Shown piece by piece: positions 35,089 to 44,053 of a stretch of DNA of 64,000 nucleotides. Made by a program: the position numbers and the translations under genes. The stretch comes from DATFVA01 sp963764235 (GTDB lineage: Bacteria > Bacteroidota > Ignavibacteria > Ignavibacteriales > Ignavibacteriaceae): contig CAVXRO010000002.1 in assembly GCA_963764235.1 (NCBI GenBank), positions 1 through 64,000 of the forward strand. Reading direction: 5' to 3'. The notes under the pieces were generated by a model. That model had not been told where the DNA came from and searched no databases. It worked only from the letters and a program-made list of their open reading frames with translations. How positions within the stretch are numbered: position 1 is the first letter of the stretch; each line of letters opens with the position of its first letter.

Positions 35089-35763
35089 CTACATCAGTAA
35101 AAATTCATTTTCAAAATCCTTTACACCTTCATCAGATACAAGAGAAAGTGCTCCTTCAACTATATTACCGCCGTCCTGCATTGTTACTCCTGCGAGTTCA
35201 GGTTTTACGGTATGTGCCCCGAGAAATTCACGGAGACGTTTAAATTCTTTTTTCATCCAGTTCTTGACCTCGTTCCCCGAGAATAGCTGGTACTTGCTGA
35301 TCTCATATTCAGGGGCGAGCATCAGGATGCTCCAGTCATCCCCGTAAGGGTCATTAATCTTCTTGCCTAGAATTTTGGGGTTTGTGAATTTAATTTCACC
35401 GTCTACTGGGGATCTGAATTTGAAATTCTTTCCGTTGGAAATCCCTTCAAAGATGACCTCACCTTTTTTTACGGTGGTTCCTGGTTCTGAAATCTTTGAA
35501 ACTGAAAAATTCCCCAGCGATTTAATTACGAAGTCATCTACGCCGACCTTAATCAGGCCGTATTCATTTTTCTTTGCCCAGGTATGTCCTTTTGAAATAA
35601 ATATGTCTCCCGGAACAGAAAGAGTGCTAACGTCAAATACTAGCCTTTCTGCCAGGTATGTGCTCGGCTGGAATGCCGGATGAGTCTTCTTCTGCGCCCT
35701 TAATACAAGGAAATCAATTAAGATGAAGAAGATAAATGTGAATACTACAAATAATGCGACCAT
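35089..35763 (-). CDS. membrane-anchored GcvH-like (H-protein/lipoyl-domain) protein
   Basis: A 224-residue protein: an N-terminal membrane helix (VALFVVFTFIFFILIDFLVL), then an H-protein-like domain. FISKGHTWAKKNEYGLIKVGVDDFVIKSLGNFSVSKISEPGTTVKKGEVIFEGISNGKNFKFRSPVDGEIKFTNP matches the H-protein order, with NGK near the lipoyl-lysine position and PYGDDWSILM as the GW-type end. Whether Lys is lipoylated is uncertain because the spacing to SPVDG is one residue short. I start at the ATG at 35763, which follows AGAGGAAAACATA; the in-frame ATG at 35802 would lie in the promoter. It is the first gene of the electron-transfer operon. Confidence 0.75.
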   Translation of the reverse strand: MVALFVVFTFIFFILIDFLVLRAQKKTHPAFQPSTYLAERLVFDVSTLSVPGDIFISKGHTWAKKNEYGLIKVGVDDFVIKSLGNFSVSKISEPGTTVKKGEVIFEGISNGKNFKFRSPVDGEIKFTNPKILGKKINDPYGDDWSILMLAPEYEISKYQLFSGNEVKNWMKKEFKRLREFLGAHTVKPELAGVTMQDGGNIVEGALSLVSDEGVKDFENEFLLM

Positions 35764-35780
35764 TATGTTTTCCTCTCTGT

Positions 35781-35803
35781 TTTGAAGTTTATCGCACTTC
35801 AAA
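35781..35803 (-). promoter_or_regulatory. inverted repeat in the 5' leader of the GcvH-like operon
   Basis: TTTGAAGT-N7-ACTTCAAA, an 8-bp perfect inverted repeat. It begins three bases downstream of the -12 element and runs to 18 bases before the start codon, so it overlaps the expected transcription start. It may be an operator for a second regulator or a 5' leader hairpin. Confidence 0.45.
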
Positions 35804-35805
35804 GG

Positions 35806-35822
35806 AGCAAACGAAATGCCGG
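35806..35822 (-). promoter_or_regulatory. sigma-54-type -24/-12 promoter
   Basis: On the minus strand CCGGCATTTCGTTTGCT matches the consensus TGGCAC-N5-TTGCW, with GG and GC 12 bases apart as required; GGCA and TTGCT match exactly. It lies 43 bases before the start of the GcvH-like gene. The same operon encodes a sigma-54 activator, which strengthens the call. Confidence 0.7.
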
Positions 35823-36061
35823 GTAATATTAACGAAATTTTATAAGGGGATAACTGGTTTAATTATAAAGAGTTATGGGGATGGTGAGTACGGATTGTTA
35901 GAAAATTTAAACACCTGGTGTGTAGAGAAATTCAATAGTACAGAACTGGCTGAAAAGCAGAAGTCTGTTTTAATGAAGTATTACTCACTAACCGAGTGTT
36001 GAATTATTCAAATGCACTTTGATTAAATATTCAACAACTTTCGCCGATAGACGATGAACTT

Positions 36062-36466
36062 TTATTGAATTCCGACTTTAGCTTTGACAGAAACCTTCCC
36101 GGCCGATTTAAAAAACAGCGAAACATCCTGAGTCTGGCCCGAGGAAAGATCCTGCTTCAGATTCATTATCATTACATGATAGCTTCCGGGTTTAAACATA
36201 ATTGAATCGTGCGGAGCTATGACAAGGTTTTTAACGGGACGCATACCAATCATATCGCCCCTGCTGTAAGTTTCATGTATCTCAACATCGTCGGAAATTC
36301 CTGCGGAAGCTTTATAAAGCGTATCAGGCTGATCCCCGTTGTTTATTACCGTGCAGTAAAAAGCGGTATTAAATGATTCGGGGGCGGGTCGCATCCATGA
36401 ATCTTTAACAGTTATCTTATCTCCGCCCTGTAAAAATATTAACCCAAGTAATAAAAAATATTTCAT
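36062..36466 (-). CDS. PCu(A)C-type periplasmic copper chaperone
   Basis: A 134-residue exported copper(I) chaperone of the PCu(A)C family. The metal site is visible as H and M residues: EIHETYSRGDMIGMRPV and PGSYHVMIMNLKQDL, the HxnM...HxM pattern. A short signal peptide precedes it (MKYFLLLGLIFLQGG). It supplies copper for the CuA or CuB site of cytochrome c oxidase. It starts 14 bases after the SCO gene with an AAGGAGT site, so the two are co-expressed. Confidence 0.92.
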   Translation of the reverse strand: MKYFLLLGLIFLQGGDKITVKDSWMRPAPESFNTAFYCTVINNGDQPDTLYKASAGISDDVEIHETYSRGDMIGMRPVKNLVIAPHDSIMFKPGSYHVMIMNLKQDLSSGQTQDVSLFFKSAGKVSVKAKVGIQ

Positions 36467-36480
36467 TCAGACTCCTTTAT

Positions 36481-37065
36481 TTATAAAAGACTTTTAATGT
36501 CATTTGCCATTTCGGAAGGATCGGCTGAACTGCCTCTGTAATTCTTCCTGAGATTCCCGTCCTGGTCAACCAGAGATATTCTGTCGGTATGGATCATAAA
36601 ATATCCGGGCTCTCCTTCGTCGTTGTAAGTTGTATCATCAGGAAAAGCTTTAACATTATATACCTTCATAAGGGTATTGATATTATCTTTGCTTCCGGTT
36701 AGAAGCTCCCAGTCATTCATATCCATATTACGCACTGAAGCATATTTGGTGAGGACAGACGGGGTATCCCTCTCCGGGTCAAAAGAAATGAGTATGAACT
36801 TTACACTCTTCAATTCATCCTTGCTGAGTTGTTCCTCAGCGAGCATCATATTATGAGTGGTCATAGGACAGATATCGGGACAGTGAGTATAGATGAATCC
36901 AATCAGAGTTACATCATTCTTTATGATCTCAGGATAAACTACCTTCGAACTATCCTGGTTAACAAGGGTTACCTCTGTGCCGGTTACATTTTCATTGAGA
37001 TCAAAATTGCTGCTGCAGCCGGGAATAATGATGAATGCTGCCATTATGATTAGTATGGTTTTCAA
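36481..37065 (-). CDS. SCO1/SenC family copper-delivery lipoprotein
   Basis: Thioredoxin-fold copper chaperone of 194 residues for cytochrome oxidase assembly. A lipoprotein signal (MKTILIIMAAFIIIPGCSSN) is followed by IGFIYTHCPDICPMTTHNM, the CxxxC copper site, and a His near 166 (MIHTDRISLVDQDG) completes it. The start is a TTG at 37065; no in-frame ATG or clear ribosome site precedes it. The downstream PCu(A)C gene supports a role in copper transfer. Confidence 0.94.
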   Translation of the reverse strand: MKTILIIMAAFIIIPGCSSNFDLNENVTGTEVTLVNQDSSKVVYPEIIKNDVTLIGFIYTHCPDICPMTTHNMMLAEEQLSKDELKSVKFILISFDPERDTPSVLTKYASVRNMDMNDWELLTGSKDNINTLMKVYNVKAFPDDTTYNDEGEPGYFMIHTDRISLVDQDGNLRKNYRGSSADPSEMANDIKSLL

Positions 37066-37520
37066 TGGATTTATGCTTAAAATAATTAGTTGATAAAACT
37101 AACTTATAAAAATCAGCCGCAATATAGAAGGTAGCCGGTTGTTTTCTTGAGGATGTTTGCCTCCGGGCATATTGAAACGGTCAGATGCCCCCGGATTTGT
37201 AAATTCAAACTTATATTCGGCCCCTCTAATACCAAATTGTGACACTGCGATTTTGTCATACTATTGATTTTCTCAATAGCTTAAAATTATGTTTTTTCGC
37301 TGTTTTTGAACTGTTTCATTTTGAGTCCATCTCCGGTATAACTCCAGTATTCCTCCGGTAGAAAACCGTTCTGAGTACAGAGTCTGCCATTTTGTCACAC
37401 TATTTAATTTATCAACAACCTATCACGGCACCTCAATCCAGCTTCGAATGCCTCTGTTGGTTAAAACAGGGAGGGTAATGATTATATTATTTAAATTAGT
37501 TTAGATAAAGTGGAAAGAAA
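37066..37520. other. 455-base noncoding region with repeated TTTTGTCA motifs
   Basis: No reading frame looks coding. GCGATTTTGTCA (37247-37258) and GCCATTTTGTCA (37386-37397) are near-identical, and a TTGTGACAC lies at 37238-37246. The 12-base form recurs at 57348-57359. A 6-5-6 inverted repeat TTAGTT-GATAA-AACTAA is at 37086-37102, just before the SCO gene. The region should hold promoters for both divergent genes. Confidence 0.4.
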
Positions 37521-38477
37521 TTGAATACAGTTTCTGCTGAAAGAAAAGAGTTCCAAGTCAAGATGCAGAGTACAATTGAAGGTCCTGTTCCCTCCGCATT
37601 CTGCAGGCATAAAAAGAAGGAGATGGATTACCTGCAGATTCACCTCTTTAGGAATGTCAAATGGCTTACCCACGTCAAGATACCGTTTAAAATTGACTTT
37701 GAATCAGTCGTGTCTGAATTAATTCTCCAGCATGCAAAGAACTATTTTATTGTCGGGTGCAACTTCGGTAACTACAAGTACCTGGAGGAAAGAGGCTATA
37801 AAGGAATCAGGATGGGAAAAGAAGCAATCCTTGACCTGCACTATAATCACTTCGGGAAGAGGTCGCTTAAGGAACTTATAAGGAGGGGAAAGCAGAACGG
37901 GACAGTTATTGAGATCCCCTGGTCAAAAGAGGCCGCCGATGAACTGCAGGAATTCAGAAAGCATACAAGGCATGGAAATGAACCGCAGCTGCAATACCTG
38001 TTCAGCACCAGTTTTGAAGAATGCAACAGACTGTTCGTGTTTAGAAATTCAAAAGGATTATGGCTTGGGGCGATGCTTCTTTCATACAAGAGCGATAAAT
38101 ATCTACAGACAGAGGCGATGCTTACCCGGAGAAAAGAGCCTAACGGAACCATGGAAGCACTGATCTTTGAAATATTCAAAACATTGAAAAGCGAGGGGTA
38201 TGATTACTGGACACTCGGGGCTGTTCCATTTATTATCCGTGATTCAGTGTTCCTCTCGAAAGAATATATTATAAATATTACGGGCAGGTTTATGAAGTTT
38301 GCATACAATTATAAAGGACTCTTTCTATTTAAGAATAAATTTAATCCGGTCTGGGCAGATTACTATATATGTATAAGACCGCATTTCAGTCCGGGTGCAA
38401 TGGCCGGGATATTATTTCGGAGCAGTCTTCTAAAGCTTGGAGTTCATAAACTTATCCACCTGGGAAGAAGGCAGTAA
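37521..38477 (+). CDS. DUF2156/MprF C-terminal-like protein
   Basis: A 318-residue protein resembling the DUF2156 domain (the catalytic half of the lysyl-phosphatidylglycerol synthase MprF), a GNAT-like fold. It has KRSLKELIRRGKQNGTVIEI, LGAMLLSYKSDKYLQTEAMLTRRKEPNGTMEALIFEIFKTLKSEGYDYWTLGAVP, and the end FAYNYKGLFLFKNKFNPVWADYYI, close to the MprF 'KxKF.P.W..RY' block. No membrane segment is visible, so it would be cytosolic, perhaps an aminoacyl transferase. The start is TTG with GGAAAG upstream; an ATG 42 bases on is an alternative. Confidence 0.72.
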   Translation: MNTVSAERKEFQVKMQSTIEGPVPSAFCRHKKKEMDYLQIHLFRNVKWLTHVKIPFKIDFESVVSELILQHAKNYFIVGCNFGNYKYLEERGYKGIRMGKEAILDLHYNHFGKRSLKELIRRGKQNGTVIEIPWSKEAADELQEFRKHTRHGNEPQLQYLFSTSFEECNRLFVFRNSKGLWLGAMLLSYKSDKYLQTEAMLTRRKEPNGTMEALIFEIFKTLKSEGYDYWTLGAVPFIIRDSVFLSKEYIINITGRFMKFAYNYKGLFLFKNKFNPVWADYYICIRPHFSPGAMAGILFRSSLLKLGVHKLIHLGRRQ

Positions 38478-38544
38478 TAATTCCATCATATAACCAAACT
38501 TTTATTTAATTTATGGCAGAAATTAATGAAAAAAGGATACGGTT

Positions 38545-40011
38545 ATGGAGGAGAATAAAACATTTAAGGATATGTCCCCTGAGGAATTCAAAAACAGCGG
38601 GTATAAGGTAATCAACTGGATCGCCGATTATTTTGAAAACCTTGAAACCAGACCTGTGCTTCCTTCGGTTAAGCCGGGGGATATTAAAAAGCAGCTGCCC
38701 CCGGGGCCCCCGCTCCAGCCCGAGAAAATGGATGACATTTTCGCCGATATAGATAAGATAATAATGCCTGGAATGACTCACTGGAATCACCCTGATTTTA
38801 TGGCCTATTTCAACTCAACCTCAAGCTCAGCGGGAGTGCTTGCAGAGGTTTTAAGCGCGGCTTTTAACGTTAATGGTATGCTTTGGAGAACATCGCCGTC
38901 CTCTGCGGAGCTGGAGAGAGTCACACTCGACTGGCTGAAACAGATGGTTGGAATACCCCAGGAATTTTGGGGGATTATATACGATACGGCTTCTGTAAGT
39001 TCTCTGCACGCAGTCGCCGCTGCGAGAGAGCAGATTCCCGGACTGGATATAAGAGAGAAAGGAATGGCAGGCCGGGCCGACATACCCCCGCTAAGATTAT
39101 ATTGTTCTGAACATGCACATTCTTCAATAGATAAGGCTGCTGTTACGCTCGGCATTGGACTGAAGGGCATAAGGAAAATTCCGGTAGATAAAAATTTCAG
39201 GATGATACCTGAAGAACTGGAGAAGGCAGTACGGGACGACAGGCAGAACGGCTGGCGGCCTTTCTGCTGCGTTGCTACAGTAGGAACTACATCAACCACA
39301 AGTATAGATCCTGTACGAAAAATAGGGGAGATCTGTAATAAGGAAAATATCTGGCTTCACATTGATGCTGCTTACGGAGGGACCGCCGCAATCGTACCCG
39401 AAATGAAATATATACTTGATGGAATCGAACTTGCGGATTCGATTGTTGTTAATCCCCATAAGTGGATGTTCACTCCCATCGATATCAGTGCATTCTATAC
39501 GAAAAAACCCGATGTGCTGAGGAGAGCTTTCAGTCTTGTTGCGGAATACCTTAAGACAAATGACGACGGTGAGGCTGAGAACCTGATGGATTACGGCATC
39601 CAGCTTGGAAGAAGGTTCCGTTCTCTGAAATTGTGGTTCGTAATAAGGTACTTCGGTGTTGAAGGTATAACCGGCATTCTCCGTGAACATCTCAGACTGG
39701 CCAAGCTGTTTGCCGAATGGATTGAAGCGCATCCTAAATTCGAAAAAATGGCGCAGGTAAATTTCGGAGTTGTCTGCTTCAGGTTTCATCCTCCTGATAT
39801 AAATGATGAGAACATACTTAATGAATTGAACGAAAAACTTCTGAATAATATCAATAATACAGGCCGTCTTTTTATTTCCCATACGAAAATCGAAGAGAAG
39901 TATATAATCAGGTTGTCGGTATCAGGACTCAGAACGGAAGAAAAAAATGTTAAGAACGCATGGGTATTAATTCGGAAGGAAGCCGAAAAACTCGTAAGGA
40001 AAGAGGATTGA
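38545..40011 (+). CDS. aromatic-L-amino-acid/tyrosine decarboxylase-like PLP enzyme
   Basis: PLP-dependent group II decarboxylase of 488 residues. It starts with the AADC N-terminal flap (FKNSGYKVINWIADYFENLETRPVLPSVKPGDIKKQLP), and has the PLP-stacking His in EHAHSS (about H192), the PLP-binding Asp in HIDAAYGG (D273-274 region) and the Schiff-base Lys in NPHKWM (K306). Substrates in the family are DOPA, tyrosine, tryptophan or phenylalanine; which one cannot be told. A ribosome site AAAAAGGA lies upstream. No amine transporter is adjacent. Confidence 0.92.
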   Translation: MEENKTFKDMSPEEFKNSGYKVINWIADYFENLETRPVLPSVKPGDIKKQLPPGPPLQPEKMDDIFADIDKIIMPGMTHWNHPDFMAYFNSTSSSAGVLAEVLSAAFNVNGMLWRTSPSSAELERVTLDWLKQMVGIPQEFWGIIYDTASVSSLHAVAAAREQIPGLDIREKGMAGRADIPPLRLYCSEHAHSSIDKAAVTLGIGLKGIRKIPVDKNFRMIPEELEKAVRDDRQNGWRPFCCVATVGTTSTTSIDPVRKIGEICNKENIWLHIDAAYGGTAAIVPEMKYILDGIELADSIVVNPHKWMFTPIDISAFYTKKPDVLRRAFSLVAEYLKTNDDGEAENLMDYGIQLGRRFRSLKLWFVIRYFGVEGITGILREHLRLAKLFAEWIEAHPKFEKMAQVNFGVVCFRFHPPDINDENILNELNEKLLNNINNTGRLFISHTKIEEKYIIRLSVSGLRTEEKNVKNAWVLIRKEAEKLVRKED

Positions 40012-40121
40012 AAATTTTAATTATCCTGAATTTTACGCAGCATAATATTTAAAGATTCAAATCAGCCTTTTTTTGCTGGTCTGGTATTTGCTGAATTTAT
40101 TGATTAATCAATAAAAGTACT

Positions 40122-43100
40122 ATGAAAAACTCAAATTACGGAAGAAAAAAAGAAAAGCCGGTTCCTGAAATTGCGGCGGCTGTCAGTTCTGCGGAATTTA
40201 AAATAGATTATGAGACGATTTTCAGAGACTCTGTCGATGCTTTCATTATTATATCTTCAGAGAACGGAAAGGTGATTGAGGCAAATCAGGGGGCTCTGAA
40301 GCTGCTTGGGTATGAAGAAAAAGAAATACTTAACCTGGCCGCAAAGAATATCTTTTCTGTTAGTGAATATTCCCGCCTCCGCCTTGAATACCTGAAAGAG
40401 AATCCAGGCTTTGACGGCACCTTTATTGAGAGTGAGTTCCTTTTAAAGGATCGCAGGAAAATCCCTGTTACAGTAAGCATAAAAGAACTCAGGGCAAAGA
40501 TGATCCTGCTGATCGCAAGGGATATTTCAGCAATCAGGCAGACTGAAGAAGCCCTGAGAAGAGAAGCATTCATTTTTGAGAACCTTAATGATGCAGTAAT
40601 GATAACTGACCTTGACGGCTACATACAAAGCTGGAATTCAGCAGCGGGGAAAGTCTTTGGCTACCGCAGGGAAGAGGTTGTTAACAATTTCATAAATATT
40701 CTTTTCAGGCAGCCGGAATTCGCACAGAACTTTGGAACGATCAGGAAAAAAATTCAAAGAAACCTTCTCTGGAGCGGCGAAACAGAAATTGTAAGGAAAG
40801 ACGGAAGCGAAGGGATCGCGGAAACTTCCGTATTTCCGTTCAGGGATTCTTCCGGTGAACATATAGCGTACGTGGTTATACTAAAAGATATTACACAGCG
40901 GAGGCAGGCTGAGAGGGCAATGCGGGAGCGGGACCTGATGTACGGGGCCCTGATAGATGCATCAGCAGATGCGATATATGTTTTAAGAGATAGAAAACTT
41001 CTGCTGGTAAACAGTGCATGGTGCAGGCTATTTGGTTATTCCAAAGAGGAAGCGTTGTCAGACGACTTTGATATTATGAAAATCGTGGCGCCGGAGGATA
41101 AAGAATTTATTCTCAACAGATTTAATAAGGTCGCAGTCCAATCGCCCGACGCTTCTTCCTACGAGCTGAAAGCAATAACCAAAGATAAAATAATCAGGGA
41201 TCTCGAAGTTAAAGTAAATAAAATATTATGGAACAACGAGATAGTTTACCAGGGCATCTACCGTGACATTACAGAAAAGAAAAGAGCAGAAACAGCTTTG
41301 AGGGAATCTGAAGAGAAATTCAGAAAACTCGTTGAGAAATCGCTTGTGGGTGTATACATCATCCAGGACGGGGTGTTCAAGTATATCAATCCGAGGCTGG
41401 CTCGGATTTTCGGATATACTGTGGAAGAAATCATAAATAAAAAGGGACCTTCGGATCTTACATACCCTGATGACAGAAAAATTGTTAATAATAATGTGGC
41501 TTCAAGATTATCGGGGGAAGTCGATTCAATTGCATATTCGTTCAGGGGAATCAGGAAAGATGGAACCCTGATATTTGTGGATGTTTTTGGGACAAGGACA
41601 ATCCTGGGCAATAAACCTGCGGTAATAGGCACACTGCTTGATATTACCGAACATAAGAAGGCCGAAGAGGCTTTAAAAAAATCGGAAGAGAAGTACAAGA
41701 CTATAATAGAATCTGCCAGTGATGCGATAATTATAGTGGATATTGAAGATAGGACCATCATCGACATTAATCAGCAGGCTGAAAAACTAACAGGTCATTC
41801 AAGACAGGAACTGCTTGGAAAATCCCATCTTATTCTTCATCCCGCTGAATACTCTGAATTCTATTCCGGTGTGTTTACGGAAGTAATTTTAGAAAACCAG
41901 AAGATATCTCCGGAAGAGATTTTAATTCAGCATAAGAACGGAACTGTTATACCGGTGGAGATAAGCACCAGTCATAGTACATTGGGCGATAAGAAGGTGA
42001 TACAGGGAATTTTCCGTGATTTGAGGGAGAGGAAGAAGGTTGAAGAAGAGATCCGGAAGCTTTCTAGGGCTGTTGAACAAAGTCCCTCTGCCATAGTTAT
42101 AACGGACCTGGGGGGAACTATAGAATATGTGAATCCTCATTTCTGCAAAGTTACCGGGTACACTCAGGAGGAAGCCTTAGGTGAGAACCCGAGAATATTG
42201 AAGTCAGGCAGTACCTCGGATGAAGAGTACAAAGATATGTGGGCGAGCATTTCTGCAGGAAAGGAATGGCGAGGGGAATTTCATAATAAGAAAAAGAACG
42301 GAGAGCTTTACTGGGAACAGGCTTCGATCTCACCTATCAGAGACGATAAAGGAAATGTAACACATTATATTGCGATTAAGGAGGATATTACTGAGAAAAA
42401 GAAGATGCAGCAGGAATTGATGATTGCCAAGGAAAAAGCAGAAGAATCTGACAGGATGAAATCGGAATTTTTGTCCCAGATGTCTCACGAGATCAGAACG
42501 CCTTTAAATGTAATACTGAGCTATAATTCATTTCTGCAGGAGGAACTGTCCGGTAAAATTAATGAAGATATCCGTTTATCATTCAATTCTATTGATTCAG
42601 CGGGGAAAAGGTTGCTTCGGACGATTGATATGATCCTCAATCTCGCGGCCATTCAAAAGGGCAATGTTGATATTTCCTTTTATCCGGTTGACCTTGGTGA
42701 TATTCTGAAAAGATTAAGCAGGGAGTTCGAATTCCAGGCCAGGGAAAAGAAGCTTTATCTAAAACTGAAAATGCCTTCAGATAATGTAATTATTAACGGG
42801 GATGAGTACCTTTTAAGTGGAATTTTTCAGAACCTGCTTAATAATGCCCTGAAGTATACAAATACCGGTGGTGTTAACGTTGAAACCACTATCCTGGAAG
42901 ATGAAAGAATTAAAGTAGATATCAGTGATACGGGAATCGGTATTTCAGAAAAGTACATGCCGAGATTGTTTCTGCCATTTACCCAGGAAGAGTCAGGTTA
43001 TACAAGAAAATTTGAAGGAAATGGATTAGGACTGGCTTTGGTTAAGAGTTACCTTGATCTGCTTAAAGCGGAAATAGGCGTATCCAGTGGGAAAGGAAAA

Positions 43101-43133
43101 GGCACGACTTTCTCTATTATCTTTAATCCTTAA
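40122..43133 (+). CDS. cytosolic multi-PAS sensor histidine kinase
   Basis: Kinase of 1003 residues with no membrane helix. Six PAS domains follow in series at about 30-140, 145-265, 270-390, 395-515, 520-640 and 645-765. Typical PAS starts are EALRREAFIFENLNDAVMITDLDGYIQSW and RKLSRAVEQSPSAIVITDLGGTIEYVN, with short conserved D/E-I-T-E linkers between them. The kinase core is at the end: MKSEFLSQMSHEIRTPLNVILSY with the phospho-His, N-box NLLNNALKYTNTG, G1 DTGIGI, and GNGLGLALV. It senses soluble or cytosolic signals. No response regulator is adjacent, so the partner is elsewhere. Confidence 0.93.
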   Translation: MKNSNYGRKKEKPVPEIAAAVSSAEFKIDYETIFRDSVDAFIIISSENGKVIEANQGALKLLGYEEKEILNLAAKNIFSVSEYSRLRLEYLKENPGFDGTFIESEFLLKDRRKIPVTVSIKELRAKMILLIARDISAIRQTEEALRREAFIFENLNDAVMITDLDGYIQSWNSAAGKVFGYRREEVVNNFINILFRQPEFAQNFGTIRKKIQRNLLWSGETEIVRKDGSEGIAETSVFPFRDSSGEHIAYVVILKDITQRRQAERAMRERDLMYGALIDASADAIYVLRDRKLLLVNSAWCRLFGYSKEEALSDDFDIMKIVAPEDKEFILNRFNKVAVQSPDASSYELKAITKDKIIRDLEVKVNKILWNNEIVYQGIYRDITEKKRAETALRESEEKFRKLVEKSLVGVYIIQDGVFKYINPRLARIFGYTVEEIINKKGPSDLTYPDDRKIVNNNVASRLSGEVDSIAYSFRGIRKDGTLIFVDVFGTRTILGNKPAVIGTLLDITEHKKAEEALKKSEEKYKTIIESASDAIIIVDIEDRTIIDINQQAEKLTGHSRQELLGKSHLILHPAEYSEFYSGVFTEVILENQKISPEEILIQHKNGTVIPVEISTSHSTLGDKKVIQGIFRDLRERKKVEEEIRKLSRAVEQSPSAIVITDLGGTIEYVNPHFCKVTGYTQEEALGENPRILKSGSTSDEEYKDMWASISAGKEWRGEFHNKKKNGELYWEQASISPIRDDKGNVTHYIAIKEDITEKKKMQQELMIAKEKAEESDRMKSEFLSQMSHEIRTPLNVILSYNSFLQEELSGKINEDIRLSFNSIDSAGKRLLRTIDMILNLAAIQKGNVDISFYPVDLGDILKRLSREFEFQAREKKLYLKLKMPSDNVIINGDEYLLSGIFQNLLNNALKYTNTGGVNVETTILEDERIKVDISDTGIGISEKYMPRLFLPFTQEESGYTRKFEGNGLGLALVKSYLDLLKAEIGVSSGKGKGTTFSIIFNP

Positions 43134-43245
43134 AATCGTGCCTGTTAAAAAATCTATTTGCAGAGATACCCGGAGTTTTATTCCGGACGGTTCCAGTGCA
43201 TTTTGTTTCTTCAGCCGTGGATCTGACCTGGAATCAGAAACGGGA

Positions 43246-43455
43246 TCAGTCTTCCATCGTAAACCCGATTTTAATAGTAACCTGCCAGTGCTGAACCTGG
43301 TTGTTGTCGATGTGGCCTCTTGTATCAATTACCTGGAACCATCGCATATTTCTAACTGTTTGTCCTGCCTTCACAACGGCGTTCTGAATTGCCTCTTCGA
43401 TACCTCTTTCGGAAGAACCGGTCAATTCTATCATTTTATATACGTGATTGCTCAT
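43246..43455 (-). CDS. dodecin
   Basis: A 69-residue dodecin, the dodecameric flavin-storage protein. The sequence (MSNHVYKMIELTGSSERGIEEAIQNAVVKAGQTVRNMRWFQVIDTRGHIDNNQVQHWQVTIKIGFTMED) has the family marks VYKMIELTGSS, the aromatic Trp of the flavin pocket (RNMRWFQV) and the conserved QVTIKIGF. It is encoded on the minus strand and converges on the multi-PAS kinase. Confidence 0.95.
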   Translation of the reverse strand: MSNHVYKMIELTGSSERGIEEAIQNAVVKAGQTVRNMRWFQVIDTRGHIDNNQVQHWQVTIKIGFTMED

Positions 43456-43605
43456 ATTAGTTTAATCCTTTTAATTTTAAGTGGAAATGAGGTCATCAAA
43501 ATAAAGATTTTTTTACCTTTATGCATTTATTTTTAATACACAGGAATCCTAATTATTTTTAAAACATCATATCATAAATTATTTATAAAATTCAGGGAAG
43601 AAAAC

Positions 43606-44052
43606 ATGCCGAAAAGATCAGCTTATATTAAACAGGTGAAAGGTATAACCTTTGCAGGTAAAACAGATTCCAACCACTGGATAATGATGGACGGTCCCGA
43701 AGAATTCGGCGGGAGCAATGCGGGAATAAGACCAAAAGAACTTCTGCTGCTGGGACTTGGAGGATGTACCGGAAGTGATGTCGTAAGCATACTTAATAAA
43801 AAGAGAGTGAAACTCGATGGCTTTGAAATGAATATTGATTCTGAAGTATGCGAAGAACATCCGCAGACTTTCACCAAAATGCATATAGAATATGTATTCT
43901 ATGGAAACGATGTATCGGAAAAAGATGTTGAACGTGCAATAGAATTATCGCAGACGAAATACTGCGGTGTGACAAAGATGTTTGAGAAAGCTGCCGAAAT
44001 TACCCATTCATTTAAGATAGTAAAAAGCGAACTGGCGGGAATAGAAAATTAA
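43606..44052 (+). CDS. OsmC family protein
   Basis: A 148-residue OsmC/Ohr-like peroxide-reducing or stress protein. The family blocks are present: WIMMDGPEEFGGSNAGIRPKELLLLGLGGCTGSDVVSIL with the first Cys, a second Cys near 84 (EVCEEHP), and SQTKYCGVTKMFEKAAEITHSFKIV with the peroxidatic-type Cys. The exact thiol roles differ among OsmC subgroups; this looks like the YhfA/OsmC type. It faces the VOC gene across a nested inverted repeat. Confidence 0.9.
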   Translation: MPKRSAYIKQVKGITFAGKTDSNHWIMMDGPEEFGGSNAGIRPKELLLLGLGGCTGSDVVSILNKKRVKLDGFEMNIDSEVCEEHPQTFTKMHIEYVFYGNDVSEKDVERAIELSQTKYCGVTKMFEKAAEITHSFKIVKSELAGIEN

Positions 44053-44053
44053 A

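Noticed and set aside
35754..36002. 82-codon plus-strand ORF next to the GcvH-like operon
   Set aside because: It overlaps the sigma-54 promoter region and the start of the GcvH-like gene and has no family resemblance, so it is likely chance.
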